Shown: positions 8,047 to 17,898, counted from the stretch's first letter. The stretch is DNA of 33,898 nt from Cymbomonas tetramitiformis (GCA_001247695.2 LGRX02009784.1:1-33898), one strand, 5' to 3'. Notes: generated by a model from the letters alone, not told the origin. Numbers and translations: made by a program.

Positions 8047-10887
8047 TCACCTCGCTGCATACAGTACCGAACGCGCCGGAGAAGGAGGACGCCGAGAGTC
8101 GTGGTTGGCCGGCATCCTGGACGCCCTCGGCGCGTGGACGACATGGGTAGAAGTCCCATGGCGGCCAGCGGAAGGAGCAGACGAGCGCGCAGCACCGCCC
8201 GCGCCCGGTCGACGCTCAGACGTACCGACAGAAGGCTGGCGCTGATGACGCGCAGGGGGGTCGCGAACCTCGTCCACATTCCTCGCCCAGATCGTGTCCA
8301 TGTGCTCGGGCCTCTCGGCCACTCGAGCCTGATGGGCGGGCGGCGGCGGCGGGAGACGACGCGCCTCCAAGGCTCCCAGGGCTGGCAGCAACCACGGCGC
8401 GGCCACTTCCCTGGTCCCCCACTGCAAGCATGTGAACTTCCGGTCGTCTCGCATGAGGTAATCGTTTGTGAACTCAGCGTGCCAAGACAAACACCGCTGG
8501 TCCTCCATGAAGATGTAGAACACCGGCGTGGCATTCGGGTGCGCCATGCAGCGCAGCACGTGCGCTGACCCAAGCTCCACGTAGGTGCACAGCGAGTTCT
8601 CGATGTTCCTCGCATGGCCCCCTTCGCGCCTGTGCCCTGAACTACGGTGCGACAGATCAGCATAGGCCGACATGATAGCCTCCAGCAGGTTGGAAGACGT
8701 CTTCTGCCCCCCAAGAGGGAGGCGCCAGCCTCGGTGTCCACAATGGATGGTTTTGTCGTGCTTCTTGGCGACCTTGCTGGTGATGCCCGGATACTTCCGC
8801 AGCCTGAGACCTCGTTCCTGGTTGCACACGCCAAGCTCATACACGACTCGTTGGCCCCGACAATGGTCCACGAATGTCAAGCCAAACTTCACCATGAAGA
8901 CGGTGAGGTTGCGGCGATCCTTCAAGGCCCTCACCTCCTCCACGGACAGAAAGCTGCCCACTGAACTGACGGATGAGGTGGCCATTTGCACGGCATCCCA
9001 ATCTGACCCCGATGGAGATGGAGGCGCCCTTGCAGGGGACTGAGACAGATGATGCGCCCGTGGCGGACTCGGAGGCGTAGAAGGCGGGCCTCCCGGGGAA
9101 CGTGGTCGGGCATCACGTGAGACACGGATCGAGTCCGCCCATGAGCCAACGTTGCTCGCAGCAGGCGATGCAGGGGGCGATCTCCCTCGAGAAGGGCTAG
9201 CGGCAGGATCCGACGGCCAAGCTGCGGCGGCGCAAACGAGTTGAGGTGACAACTCACGAGAATTGTTCGCTGGCCCAATGTCGCTGGATGATGGCGACGG
9301 CGTTGCGCGATGTGCGATATTCGATATGCGCGGCGGTGACCTGCTGATGGACCTGGCACGAGACGGCCCAGCGGCGGCACGAGACGGCCCAGCGGCGGCC
9401 CCAGACGGCCCAGCGGCAGCCTGAGATGGGCCCGCGGCAGCCCGAGATGGTCCTGCCCCTGCGGCAGGAGCAGGTGGCTGCGCAGGGGCTCGCTTCGTGA
9501 GCCTTGTGCTGGCCATGTCGTTGGATGGCGGTGGCCTGCGCACTGCGTCTGCATCGAGCGCATCGTATCCCTGCTGCTTGGTGTTGACTGACTTGAGCAT
9601 CTTCCTCATCTCCCCCAGGCGCACGTACTCTTGGGCAGCTGCATTCTCGGAGAACACCCTGCCAGGCCCCCCAAGACCATCTTCCACTGGGTAGTACTTG
9701 GCGTTGGAATCCAGCGAGACGAGCTCCAGGGGTGGTCCCTTGCGGCCATGTCGACCATATTGCCGGAGTATGCCATCCGAGAGGGACTCCATGTCCACTG
9801 GGCAGAGGTACCTGAGCAACTGGTATGCCCAGACACCAGTGCTCTCGTACCAGTGAGGGAGCTGGAGCTCGTCCAGCAACTCCTCGCCATTGTGCACGAG
9901 CGCATGATCCAATGTGCAGCTCATCAAATCGAGGTACTGCGTGGCTGCGCTCGGTTGGACACAGAGGACGCGCTCCTTCAGATCCCACATGAGGGTGCCA
10001 GTGACCTCACCACTGGGGTACTTGAACAACGCCTGGAGCTTGTCCTGCAGTTTCTGGATCGGGTTGAGGTCGAGCCTCGATCTGCCTCTCTCCCTAGGCT
10101 TGACGACGTCCTGCTTGCTGGCAGAGGACGGTACGTGCGTCATGTAGTCGCCATCGAGCATCCAGCGGTCCTTTTTTTCCTCGTCGTGATCCAGCTGTTG
10201 GTCCACGTGCAGCCGGTTAGTAGGGGGCATCAGCTGGTCCACCGTCACCCACTTCTGCTCGCGACAGCGGGCGAATTCCACGCAGACATGATCTTGGGAA
10301 GGTCTGGCTGGCATGTCTTGGGCTGGGTCCTGGAGGATGCGGCAGAGACGCGCGATGTGGTGCCGGTCCAGGTACAGTCTCTGATTCGCCCAGTTGTAGT
10401 CGGGAGGGGCGTCTAGAGACGGACGATCCCCGGCAACCTGGTCCTCAGTGACCCATCTCGCGTGTCCACCCTTCCAAGGGCTCGGCTCTTCGTAAAACTG
10501 TTCGAGCATGCGCTCCGATGCTGCCTGTACGGCGGGCGCCAGAGACGCCAGGTCACTCCTTCGGCCGCCTTCAAGGGGACACGTCCGATGGCGACACCTT
10601 GCCTCGAGCTCCGCTCGCGTGATGGCTCGAGGTCGTGGGCGCTCAGCAAGAGGTCTTGGCGAAGGCGCTGGTGACCCCAATGGTGACTCGTCATTGTCGT
10701 CGATGTGCTCAGGCTGAAACCCAGAAGCAGCAAATCTCTCCTCCCTTGTGCTCAGAGGTGGGTGCTTTAGCCACTCACACTCCATTCCCTGTCCAAAGAT
10801 TTCCGACTTCAGACACACCACCGGGTCCACCCGCCTGGGCAGGTCGGGACGCCTGGGTGGTGTCATGTCGACCAACGGAAGCACCAC
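8047..10887 (-). CDS. 946-residue ORF of retroelement 1, function unknown, directly after an in-frame TAG
   Basis: The frame opens immediately after a TAG stop (10888-10890) and is in the same frame as the protease-like ORF upstream, so the two would be one ORF without that stop. The first half (to about residue 460) is acidic and basic mixed sequence with many Arg and Pro. A linker follows with a 7-residue repeat, xAAAGPS, four times (21-bp DNA repeats near 9360-9440), and then an RS/SP-rich region. A more ordered section (about 620-800) has a motif region with FMVKFGLTFVDHCRGQRVVY and Cys/His residues. The tail is Pro/Arg-rich. I do not recognise the protein. Its place between protease and RT is where Gypsy elements normally have no separate gene of this size. 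It could be an extra domain of a long polyprotein or an RNA-binding gag part. Confidence 0.6.
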   Translation of the reverse strand: MVLPLVDMTPPRRPDLPRRVDPVVCLKSEIFGQGMECEWLKHPPLSTREERFAASGFQPEHIDDNDESPLGSPAPSPRPLAERPRPRAITRAELEARCRHRTCPLEGGRRSDLASLAPAVQAASERMLEQFYEEPSPWKGGHARWVTEDQVAGDRPSLDAPPDYNWANQRLYLDRHHIARLCRILQDPAQDMPARPSQDHVCVEFARCREQKWVTVDQLMPPTNRLHVDQQLDHDEEKKDRWMLDGDYMTHVPSSASKQDVVKPRERGRSRLDLNPIQKLQDKLQALFKYPSGEVTGTLMWDLKERVLCVQPSAATQYLDLMSCTLDHALVHNGEELLDELQLPHWYESTGVWAYQLLRYLCPVDMESLSDGILRQYGRHGRKGPPLELVSLDSNAKYYPVEDGLGGPGRVFSENAAAQEYVRLGEMRKMLKSVNTKQQGYDALDADAVRRPPPSNDMASTRLTKRAPAQPPAPAAGAGPSRAAAGPSQAAAGPSGAAAGPSRAAAGPSRARSISRSPPRISNIAHRATPSPSSSDIGPANNSRELSPQLVCAAAAWPSDPAASPSRGRSPPASPAASNVGSWADSIRVSRDARPRSPGGPPSTPPSPPRAHHLSQSPARAPPSPSGSDWDAVQMATSSVSSVGSFLSVEEVRALKDRRNLTVFMVKFGLTFVDHCRGQRVVYELGVCNQERGLRLRKYPGITSKVAKKHDKTIHCGHRGWRLPLGGQKTSSNLLEAIMSAYADLSHRSSGHRREGGHARNIENSLCTYVELGSAHVLRCMAHPNATPVFYIFMEDQRCLSWHAEFTNDYLMRDDRKFTCLQWGTREVAAPWLLPALGALEARRLPPPPPAHQARVAERPEHMDTIWARNVDEVRDPPARHQRQPSVGTSERRPGAGGAARSSAPSAGRHGTSTHVVHAPRASRMPANHDSRRPPSPARSVLYAAR

Positions 10888-10890
10888 CTA
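10888..10890 (-). other. In-frame TAG between two otherwise continuous ORFs
   Basis: On the minus strand the codons read GCT TAG GTG GTG, with 112 open codons before and 946 after in the same frame. A UAG followed by G is the context used for stop readthrough in gammaretroviruses such as MLV. One copy cannot tell readthrough from a single nonsense mutation. Confidence 0.85.
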
Positions 10891-11226
10891 AGCATCCATG
10901 CCCAGAATCGTCGGCGCATGTGACACGGCCACGCCACTTCCAAGCTTGATATCGATCATCAAGGAGTTCTTCAGCGGCCCTGTGCCTATCAGCAGATCCC
11001 AAGAGTTCTCGGGCTCGAAGGTCACGAAGGCGTACAACCGGTGAAGCGTCATGTGCGGCGTGCCCGCAGCCAGTAGATGGCGGGGCCATCTCTCCCCCCA
11101 GTGGACAGGCCGGCTGGGGGGCTGTGATCCGATTGCAGGCGGATAACCGAAATTATAGTGCCAATAATTTTGGACCATCCTCGAACACCTTGCAGACTGC
11201 CCATGTCGCTCCTGGCGCCAGCTCAT
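10888..11226 (-). CDS. Retroviral-type aspartic protease-like ORF (C-terminal half visible)
   Basis: The last 50 residues carry a pattern typical of the end of a retropepsin: a stretch ending WDLLIGTGPLKNS, then MIDIKLG, then ILGMD. The active-site D(T/S)G is not visible upstream in this frame, so I can only support the C-terminal half. The ORF overlaps the end of the gag-like ORF by 74 bp and is in the +1 frame relative to it, as expected for a gag-to-pro shift. It ends at a TAG followed by G, and the next 946 codons are open in the same frame. It could instead be a linker without enzymatic activity. Confidence 0.4.
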   Translation of the reverse strand: MSWRQERHGQSARCSRMVQNYWHYNFGYPPAIGSQPPSRPVHWGERWPRHLLAAGTPHMTLHRLYAFVTFEPENSWDLLIGTGPLKNSLMIDIKLGSGVAVSHAPTILGMDA

Positions 11227-11827
11227 GGAAAGGAGGTTGTGCGCAGCGCACTGAGCCCTGAAAAGCGTCTCTCGTGGTGAGATCCCTCAAGACATGACAC
11301 GCATGCGAGGCCATGATGCCATTCTTCAGATATGCAGCGCACCACCAGTCATAGGCGACTGAGGTAGAATGATCGTCCCCTGCTAGGAACGAGGGCAGGC
11401 TGTCCCACAACGATCTGTAGTCTGGTTTGGAGTCAACGAAAGCCTTCTTCGCCTGCTGACTGAGCGCGTGAAAAGCCGCTGACCTCATGTGCCTGCGTTT
11501 CCTAGCCTCGTAAGCCCGCTGTACTTTTGCTACCATGTCAACGAAACGCCTGATAAAGAGCGCCCTATCTTCGTTCTTGCCACCAGTGTAGTGGAGCTTG
11601 ACATCATCCTTGTCAAGCGTGTGACTATCCTTGTCATAATGATCCATCTCGTCTACGTCGTCAAACGCAAAGAGGAACTGATTGGCTGCAGGCTCTGAGG
11701 CTGCTGCTGCTGCTGCGAGCGCTGCTGCTGCTGGTGATACCGGTGTGGAGGGGCTGGATTCTGGACCCGACCCCTCTGTGCTCATATATCCCGTGTCAAG
11801 ATCCTGACTGTTCCTCTCTCGCGCCAA
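11153..11827 (-). CDS. gag: Gag-like protein of retroelement 1
   Basis: This frame of 224 residues has a low-complexity start (Ser/Pro-rich, then an Ala run encoded by a CTG/GCT repeat) and an ordered part from about residue 55. The pattern from HYTGGKNEDRALFIRRFVDMV to the SLPSFLAGDDHSTSVAYDWW segment resembles the retrotransposon gag capsid fold: an F/Y-x-G start, and helices with conserved Trp and Leu. The upstream end counted here is a TTG. The frame stays open further, to a TGA near 11,917, and the first ATG inside is at MSTEGSG. The ORF is the most 5' one of retroelement 1 and overlaps the protease-like ORF, which fits gag. Sequence similarity is too weak to exclude another function. 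Confidence 0.45.
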   Translation of the reverse strand: MARERNSQDLDTGYMSTEGSGPESSPSTPVSPAAAALAAAAAASEPAANQFLFAFDDVDEMDHYDKDSHTLDKDDVKLHYTGGKNEDRALFIRRFVDMVAKVQRAYEARKRRHMRSAAFHALSQQAKKAFVDSKPDYRSLWDSLPSFLAGDDHSTSVAYDWWCAAYLKNGIMASHACHVLRDLTTRDAFQGSVRCAQPPFHELAPGATWAVCKVFEDGPKLLAL

Positions 11828-11989
11828 CCGTCGTGCCTCACGATCTCTGGACTGGGCAGTGGCAGCGCTTGGCTCCGCCTCACCCTCCGTGGTAAAGTAC
11901 TGCGTTAATGTTCAGCAAGTGGGACTAAGGAAGCGTCCCCTCCCTCAGCGCAAAGCTCGTTCACCAGCAGACTGCAGGCCTGATTCAGG

Positions 11990-13440
11990 CTGGTTTAGGC
12001 CAGTGCACTGAGTGCCCCTGGATTCACCCCGCGCTGAGCAGGCAAAAGTACGCGATGCGTGCAGCCAGCGCAAGCCCAGAGGTCCAGCAATGCGTGTCAG
12101 CGCCCTGAATCAACAGCAGATGTGGGACGGAAGCTTAATTCAGGCTGGTTTGGGCCAGTGCACTAGGTGCCCCTGGATTAGCACCGTTCTGAACAAGCAG
12201 AAGAACGGAACGCGTGCAGCCAGCGAAAGCCTAAAGGTCCAGCACTGTGTCTCAACGCTCTGAATCCGCAGCAGATGCAGAATATTCGTGCAAGAAGGGC
12301 TTAAAGCTGGGCCAGTGTGCTGACTGAGCACCCCTGGATTAGCTGAGCCAACGTTCATCAAGAGCACAGAGAATATGAGGACAACTCCTCTTCCACCAAG
12401 GCACCAGGAATAGCACAAATACGCAGTGGTGTGAGCTAGGCCAGTGTGCTGAGCACCCCTGGATTCACAACACCACTGCTAATCAAGGGTACGGGAGTTG
12501 GCATGGAAGTTCACCCCCAGTCCAGTAAGCAAGAACAAAGTCGCCACACAGAGTTGGGAGCTAAGCCAGTGTGCTGAGCACCCCTGGATTCGCAGCACCA
12601 TTGCTAATTCAGAAGGTCACTGGTGATATGAGGGCCTCACCAGCTGACAAATACTGTAGAAAAGATAAAAGAATTCTCCCACACATTATGATAAAGAACT
12701 AGAAAGTCCCCCAAGTGGTCAACAGCACTCCAGGCTGGGCAAGTAATTAACTCTGAATCCACCAGATAGCTGTATCAAACCAGTGAATATTGCATACAAA
12801 GACCACTCACTTGTCGCCTTCAGAGCTAATGTCGCTGCTAGTCCTCTGGCAAGCTCTTTCCTACTTCAGGTTTAGGCCAGTACACCAGGGGTGTCCCTGG
12901 ATTAACCGTCAGACAGGGTGGAGCTGCCAAAGAAACCGTAAGGTGAAGTTCCAGACATAGAGCAGCAACTCACTGCTAATCCGCTTTTAACTAGTAAGTC
13001 CAGGCTGATGCCGCCGCTGATTGGCTCCCAGGTCACACACTTGCCTTTCAGTTAGGCCAGTACACCAGGGGTGCCCCTGGATTCACTTCAGACAAGGTGG
13101 CCAGCTGGAGAAACCACTGAGAAGTAGCTCATCAAGGTGCACATTCACTGCTGATCCACTCTGTCGCCGCCGCCGCCCAAGCTCATGCCGTGCTGATTAG
13201 CTCTAAACTGAAGAACACCTGTTAGCAGTTAGGCCAGTGCACCAGGGGTGCCCCTGGATTCACTGCAGAACAAGGTGCTGAGCATATCACAGGATAGAAG
13301 AAAGCCGCTCATCAACCAGTGAATTCAGTGCTGATCCGCTGCCGCCGTCGCTGGTGACCTCTTTCAGTGCAAGTACCACCAAGTTCAGGGAAGAAGAAGG
13401 GTCCGCCAGTGCACCGTGGGTGCCCCTGGAGTCGCCTGAC
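11990..13440. repeat. Nine interspersed hairpin motifs, consensus GCCAGTGCACCAGGGGTGCCCCTGGATTCAC
   Basis: A motif of about 33 bp recurs near 11,996, 12,150, 12,308, 12,435, 12,563, 12,870, 13,053, 13,231 and 13,407, with about 120-300 bp of less similar sequence between copies. Its core is self-complementary. Later copies contain CCAGGGG-TG-CCCCTGG; copies near 12,440 and 12,570 instead contain GTGCTGAGCAC before CCCCTGG. The spacers share shorter phrases such as CTGCTAATC. There is no long open frame. The array is in the 5' leader position of retroelement 1 on the minus strand, but it could also be an independent minisatellite. Confidence 0.8.
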
Positions 13441-14048
13441 TTCCGAATCCGCTCTTACAAACTGCTGCTGACTTCTCGCCAAAGGGTCTTTACTTCTGGA
13501 TTAACACTGAAATAAAAAGCCGCTCCGCGCAGGACATTATTGTTTTGAAAAAGTATAAAAACAGCAGTAAAATATATTCATCAAAATTGGTATAATAACC
13601 ACAAAATACGAATTATTGTGCACAAAAGCTGTGAGCAGAACTGTCTTAGCACTCTAGCACTGGCACGCGAACAGCCACCTAGTACTTGCGAAGCAAAACA
13701 ATAATGAGTCCACTACTCTGACCTACGGTCTGAGCTTACTTATATCTCAATGCTCTGTCACATTTCCCAAAACTGTAACGGGTTCTAGCCCTTAAATCTT
13801 CATCTGGCCAATGGAAAGTCATTATTCCATGCCAGCTCTAACAATGTTACCGTTTACCACATTCTGACTGACACGTCAGTGGCAGAGGAGTCACTGTCAT
13901 CTTCATCTTATCATTCCCTGGTCACCCGATAATGACCATATCTTCTCTGGCAAGTTTGCATCTCTCAGGCGGTCATCTTAGCAAAGCCTGTCACACTGTC
14001 ATCTCTGCCACGCGTGTCACCAGCTGGACAAAACCGGCGCGGTACCAT
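13441..14048. other. AT-richer non-coding stretch, probable LTR body
   Basis: I see no gene. On the minus strand this stretch lies inside the LTR that appears to begin at 14,069. It holds a TATA-like TTTTTATACTT near 13,548-13,560 and short AATAAA-like A/T runs. The other end of the LTR could not be fixed. Confidence 0.3.
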
Positions 14049-14052
14049 GAGA

Positions 14053-14084
14053 AGCCGGCGTTTGTTACATGCCCCCTCCCCCCC
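14053..14084 (-). other. Polypurine tract and LTR start (TGTAACA)
   Basis: Reading the minus strand, 14,084-14,071 is GGGGGGGAGGGGGC, and TGTAACAAACGCC starts at 14,069. A G-rich polypurine tract directly before a TG is the standard junction between the internal region and the 3' LTR of an LTR retrotransposon. The element it belongs to would be the one whose coding remnants lie at 14,105-15,866. Confidence 0.5.
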
Positions 14085-14104
14085 AGGGTCAAAGCGTGGG
14101 CAGC

Positions 14105-14443
14105 CTAGCCGGTGGGGCCGAGGGAATCTCGTCTCCGGAGGAAGAAACCGTCGGAGTCGTCGTCATCGTCGATCACGGAAAGCTCCCCCGGGTGAATCGA
14201 GCCGTGAGAAGGCTCAATCGAACACAAATTAAGGGAGGGGTCAGAGCATGCCGGCAATACCTGGTCCACAAAAGTGACACGGAGAGGCTCCTCGAATGGA
14301 GACTCGACAGAAGCCGGGTCCGATGCCAAAACAGGGTAAAGCCCAGTGTCGATCTCGTGATTGGCAGGTGGTGGCGCATCGCACACCACCTGCGGCACAG
14401 ACAAAGTGCCAAGATGTAGAGGTGGCTGCACTGTACCAGGCAC
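14105..14443 (-). pseudogene. Probable C-terminal remnant of a retroelement ORF
   Basis: This is an open frame of 112 residues with an acidic tail (IDDDDDSDG) that stays open nearly to the polypurine tract at 14,084. Its composition, and its place just before a PPT and LTR start, suit the end of a pol or gag-pol protein. I do not recognise a domain. The 370 bp further upstream (14,444-14,816) are AT-rich, with CTTTT-type runs and no gene, so the remnant is cut off from the gag-like ORF. Confidence 0.3.
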
Positions 14444-14816
14444 ACTCCTGATAACTTATACATATTTATCTCTTTATTTTTCTTTTCTTTTCTTTTATCT
14501 TCTTTCTTTTCTTTTTATGTTTCTATTGTTTTTGGTGTATCACATAGGCTTCTAGCCTTATATTCCACTGTTTATTTGCATGACATATACTGGCTACACA
14601 GCCTAGCAATACTATCACTTTTCGATATAATGTATGGTCGCAAACCTATAACATCTATATCCTTATGTTCAGTCTTGGCATACAGCCTAACACTAACATG
14701 TACAACTTGTCCTTAATTTCTCTTGATCAACACTAACTGAGGTTCACTTTTCCCAAGCTTCCCCTTTCAACATGTTGCTCTTTAACTCGCTAGCAGGATT
14801 CCTAGATTGACATCTG

Positions 14817-15866
14817 TCATCGGCCAATTACCAGCAGCCCATGACTGATTCTGTTACTCCTCCACCAATCATCAGGCAGATCATGATACTTGTATTGCCA
14901 TTGCAGATATTCTCCTGGAATCACTCTCATATCTGTCGCCACCGCCCGCTCTGCAGCCGCCATGCGCTCTCGCGCTGCCCACCATTCCCTAGCACGTGCC
15001 TCCGACGCAGGGTCAGCTCCATATACTGGAGGTGGAGGCGGTGGAAAGTAAACGGGTAGTGTCCATGGATCCCCGTAGGTGGTCGACATCGGCGCGGGAG
15101 TGTACGGGGCGTGTGTCAACACGCCTGGGGCATGGGGTAGCGGCGAGCCTGTGGCATAATGGTGTGGCATGCCAAAGGGTTGTGGCGGCATACTGGAGGC
15201 ATAGGGAAAGCCCGGGGCATATTGGAGCTGCGGTTGCATGCTCGTCGCGTGCGGGGGCTGGCGCGTCGCATGCCCCGCATGCCCCGCATGCCCCGGCGCA
15301 TGCCCCGTTGCATGCCCCACCGAGCTGGTTGCATGCCCCGCATGCCCCGCATGCCCCGACGTATGCCCCGCCGCATGCCCCGCTGCAAGCTCAGCCTGCC
15401 ATGCTGCGTACGGCTGCACGCTACCCCAACCACTCTCTTGTTGTTGAAACACAAAGGGAAGGGTTGGGGAAGGGGCGTGCAAGGACTGGCTCTGAAGCAT
15501 GCTGGGTTGCCCCGCATGCCCCGCATGCCCCGCATGCCCCGGGGCATGCCCCACTGCATGCCCCACTGAGCTGAGCTGCATGCCGTGTTGCATGCTGGGT
15601 TGCACGCTGAAGTGCATGCTGAAGGGCACGTCCGGGGCAGGTTGGTGTACGTCTACAACCTGCCCAGTACCGACCCCTGCGATGGAAGCGGTTGGTGGAG
15701 AGGGGTCTGAGGGGGTCAAAGGGAAGGTGGTGGTGGAAGGGCCCGAAGGTCCAGGCGCGGTGGAAACGGTTGGTGCAGGGTCTGATGAGGGGGTCAAAGG
15801 GAAGGTGGTGGTGGAAGGGTCCATTGCGGTGGTGGAAGGGGGCGAAGGTCCAGAAGAAAGCGTCAA
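14817..15866 (-). CDS. Gag-like low-complexity protein with GHA repeats
   Basis: This 349-residue frame is Pro/Ser/Thr-rich at the start, with two copies of STTTFPLTPS. It then has three blocks of the tripeptide GHA or similar (9-bp DNA repeat gcatgcccc around 15,280-15,390 and 15,510-15,560). It ends in an ordered, Trp-rich section (ARAREWWAARERMAAAERA, then YLQWQYKYHDLPDDWW). Such a tail may be the start of a gag capsid region that has been cut by a stop or by loss of the rest. It is on the same strand as the PPT/LTR at 14,069. The identification as gag is by position and composition only. Confidence 0.35.
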   Translation of the reverse strand: MTLSSGPSPPSTTAMDPSTTTFPLTPSSDPAPTVSTAPGPSGPSTTTFPLTPSDPSPPTASIAGVGTGQVVDVHQPAPDVPFSMHFSVQPSMQHGMQLSSVGHAVGHAPGHAGHAGHAGQPSMLQSQSLHAPSPTLPFVFQQQESGWGSVQPYAAWQAELAAGHAAGHTSGHAGHAGHATSSVGHATGHAPGHAGHAGHATRQPPHATSMQPQLQYAPGFPYASSMPPQPFGMPHHYATGSPLPHAPGVLTHAPYTPAPMSTTYGDPWTLPVYFPPPPPPVYGADPASEARAREWWAARERMAAAERAVATDMRVIPGEYLQWQYKYHDLPDDWWRSNRISHGLLVIGR

Positions 15867-15886
15867 AAGTCAACTGTCGGCCAACT

Positions 15887-15913
15887 GTATGACAGGTATG
15901 ACAGGTATGACAA
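15887..15913 (+). repeat. Three copies of a 9-bp unit GTATGACAG
   Basis: GTATGACAG GTATGACAG GTATGACAA lies just where base composition changes from GC-rich retroelement to AT-rich viral sequence. The reverse complement of its core (TGTCATAC) forms the long arrays at 28,797-29,060 on the far side of the viral block. Confidence 0.75.
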
Positions 15914-16056
15914 CGTCACAATATGACCGTATGCTATTTCCCGGGAATACTAGTTGTCCAATAGAACCAAAATATCACCAAAAGCTGTCAAGAACTTCGC
16001 CAGAAGGTATGAATAACTTCCTCCAGAAGGTAGAAGGTACCAGCTGCCAAAAATAG

Positions 16057-17853
16057 CCTCAAGTATGGTGTAGCCTGAGCAGAACGGGTCATGCGGCCCT
16101 TTTCAAGCTCTATCAGGTCCGCATCGGACAGTGGTGTAAATCGCAGAATGCCTCTATCAAAGAGAATCAATGGTTGGACTATATAGTACACACAACGTCG
16201 GCGAAGCTTGTCATAGATTTGGATGGTAAACGGAACTATAAACTCAAAGATACGGGGTTACACATATATGTTGATGGATTTGATAAAACAACAAACACCG
16301 TATATGAATTTCTTGGTAGTTGGTTTCACGCCGATTTGAAGAAATATCACAAAGATGATATTCAGTATCAACAGGGTCGGAGATCGGGCATGACATTTGG
16401 CGAAGTTAATCGTCAAACAATGAAACGATTAGAGAACATCAAGGCAGCTGGCTACAATCTTGTATATATATGGGAATCGGACTGGGATTCACAAGTTGCT
16501 CAATTGAAAACTTCACATGTTGGAAATGCATTCTTAGATAGACAAATTTTAGCTTCTCCCATTCATGATAGAGACTCCTATCATGGTGCAAGAGTTGATT
16601 TAGGCAAGTTGTTTTATAAATGCAAAGACAATGAATATATCAGATATCAAGACTTCAACTCTATGTATCCTTCGGTAATGAAGACCAAACGGTTCCCGAA
16701 AGGGCACCCGGAGATCATTAGAGATGTTAAATCCCTTGATATTCATGGATACTTTGGATTGATTAAATGTAAGATACTACCAAATAAACATTTGAAGTTT
16801 GGTGTGTTACCGCACGTTACGAACAAACTGATCTTTCCGTTGTATGAAATGGTCGGAACATGGACCACGGTGGAATTGGAGAAGGCTATTGAAAAGGGAT
16901 ATGAGATTCTTGACATCTATGAAATTAAACATTGGAAGGAGACTACAACTGATTTGTTCGGTGCATACATTGATAAGTTTTTGAAACTTAAGACTGAATC
17001 GTCGGGACCACCTGAGGGTGACATCGATACATTCATAAAAGACTTTGAATTTCATGAAGGTATCAAGTTAGACAAACGAAACATCAAATACAATCCAGGT
17101 ATGAGACAAGTTGCTAAAGACATGCAAAATATATTATATGGAAAACTCGGTGAACGATCAAACAAATCTAAAAGTAAGGTCATTCAGAACCCAGGTGAGT
17201 TCTACAATACAATCAGTAATAAGAGGTACGATTGTAAATATGAGTTTATTGGATCTGAAGAGAATGAGATGGTATTGATGAATTTTACCGAGAATTCTGA
17301 TGTGTATGCCGACACACGGTTTTCAACGAACGAGGTGTTGGCCGCGTTCATAACCAGCTATGGACGATTGAAATTGTACGAGCTGATAGAAGCCACCGGG
17401 TTCTCAAACGTATTATACTTTGATACTGATTCCATTATATATATAGAAACTCAAGAGAACCATCATATATATCACGGGACTGGTTATAGACAGCCATGGT
17501 TAGGTTATCTTAAGTGTGAGCTTCAAGGATTGGAAAAAGAACATGGTAAGTGTATTGAATTCCTGAGCACTGGACCAAAGTCATACAGCCTGAAGTTCGC
17601 CGATGAATATTGTATGACCAAGATAAAAGGTTTCTCTTTGAGTACTGAAAACTTAGAACATATCAATCATGATGTTATGAAAAATATGATTCTAAATCAA
17701 AGGAACGACCCAGTCAAAATGAGTAACCTTGTTATCAGACATCAATCAAATTCATTAGGATTAGAAGTCAGATCGGAATCCAAGACATTTAACTTCAGTT
17801 ATGACAAAGGAAACATTGATTGGACGACATGGGACATTTTACCATTGTCATAA
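16057..17853 (+). pseudogene. polB: Protein-primed family B DNA polymerase, N-terminally truncated
   Basis: Replicative polymerase of Polintons and Polinton-like viruses. The frame opens after a TAG at 16,054. It has no convincing ATG: the conserved sequence already starts around WLDYI at 16,171, and TTG at 16,174 is only the first alternative start. Counting from 16,174, residues 31-105 match the end of the exonuclease region (YVDGFDKTTNTVYEFLGSWFH, then IWESDWD). Then come motif A DFNSMYPS (160-167), a TPR2-like insert area, motif B KDMQNILYGKLGE (315-327), motif C YFDTDS (415-420) and a GPKSY motif near 467. The pol domain is intact to its stop. The N-terminal exonuclease motifs and any extra N-terminal domain are missing; family members normally run to roughly 1000 residues. 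The TAA stop lies inside the 53-bp element that follows. Confidence 0.92.
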
Positions 17854-17898
17854 AGTGGGGATTGATTTTACTATAATAATGATTTTCTAATTGTGACA
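17846..17898 (+). terminator. 53-bp 3'-end element, copy A
   Basis: The element starts TGTCATAAAGTGGGGATT and ends TCTAATTGTGACA; the ends are imperfect inverted repeats around an ACTATAATA centre. It contains the polymerase stop codon. It shares length and pattern with copies at 17,909-17,961 (opposite strand) and 21,586-21,638. All three sit at gene 3' ends in the orientation of the gene, so a transcript 3'-end or termination role is the simplest reading. Confidence 0.7.

Noticed and set aside
14036..14053. Primer-binding-site-like TGGTACCGCGCC after CA on the minus strand
   Set aside because: It would leave an LTR of only about 22 bp after the TG at 14,069, which is not plausible; taken as chance.
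15159..15574. Plus-strand Cys/Pro or Met-rich frames over the GHA repeats
   Set aside because: They are alternate frames of a 9-bp repeat; the minus-strand frame has the ordered non-repeat ends.
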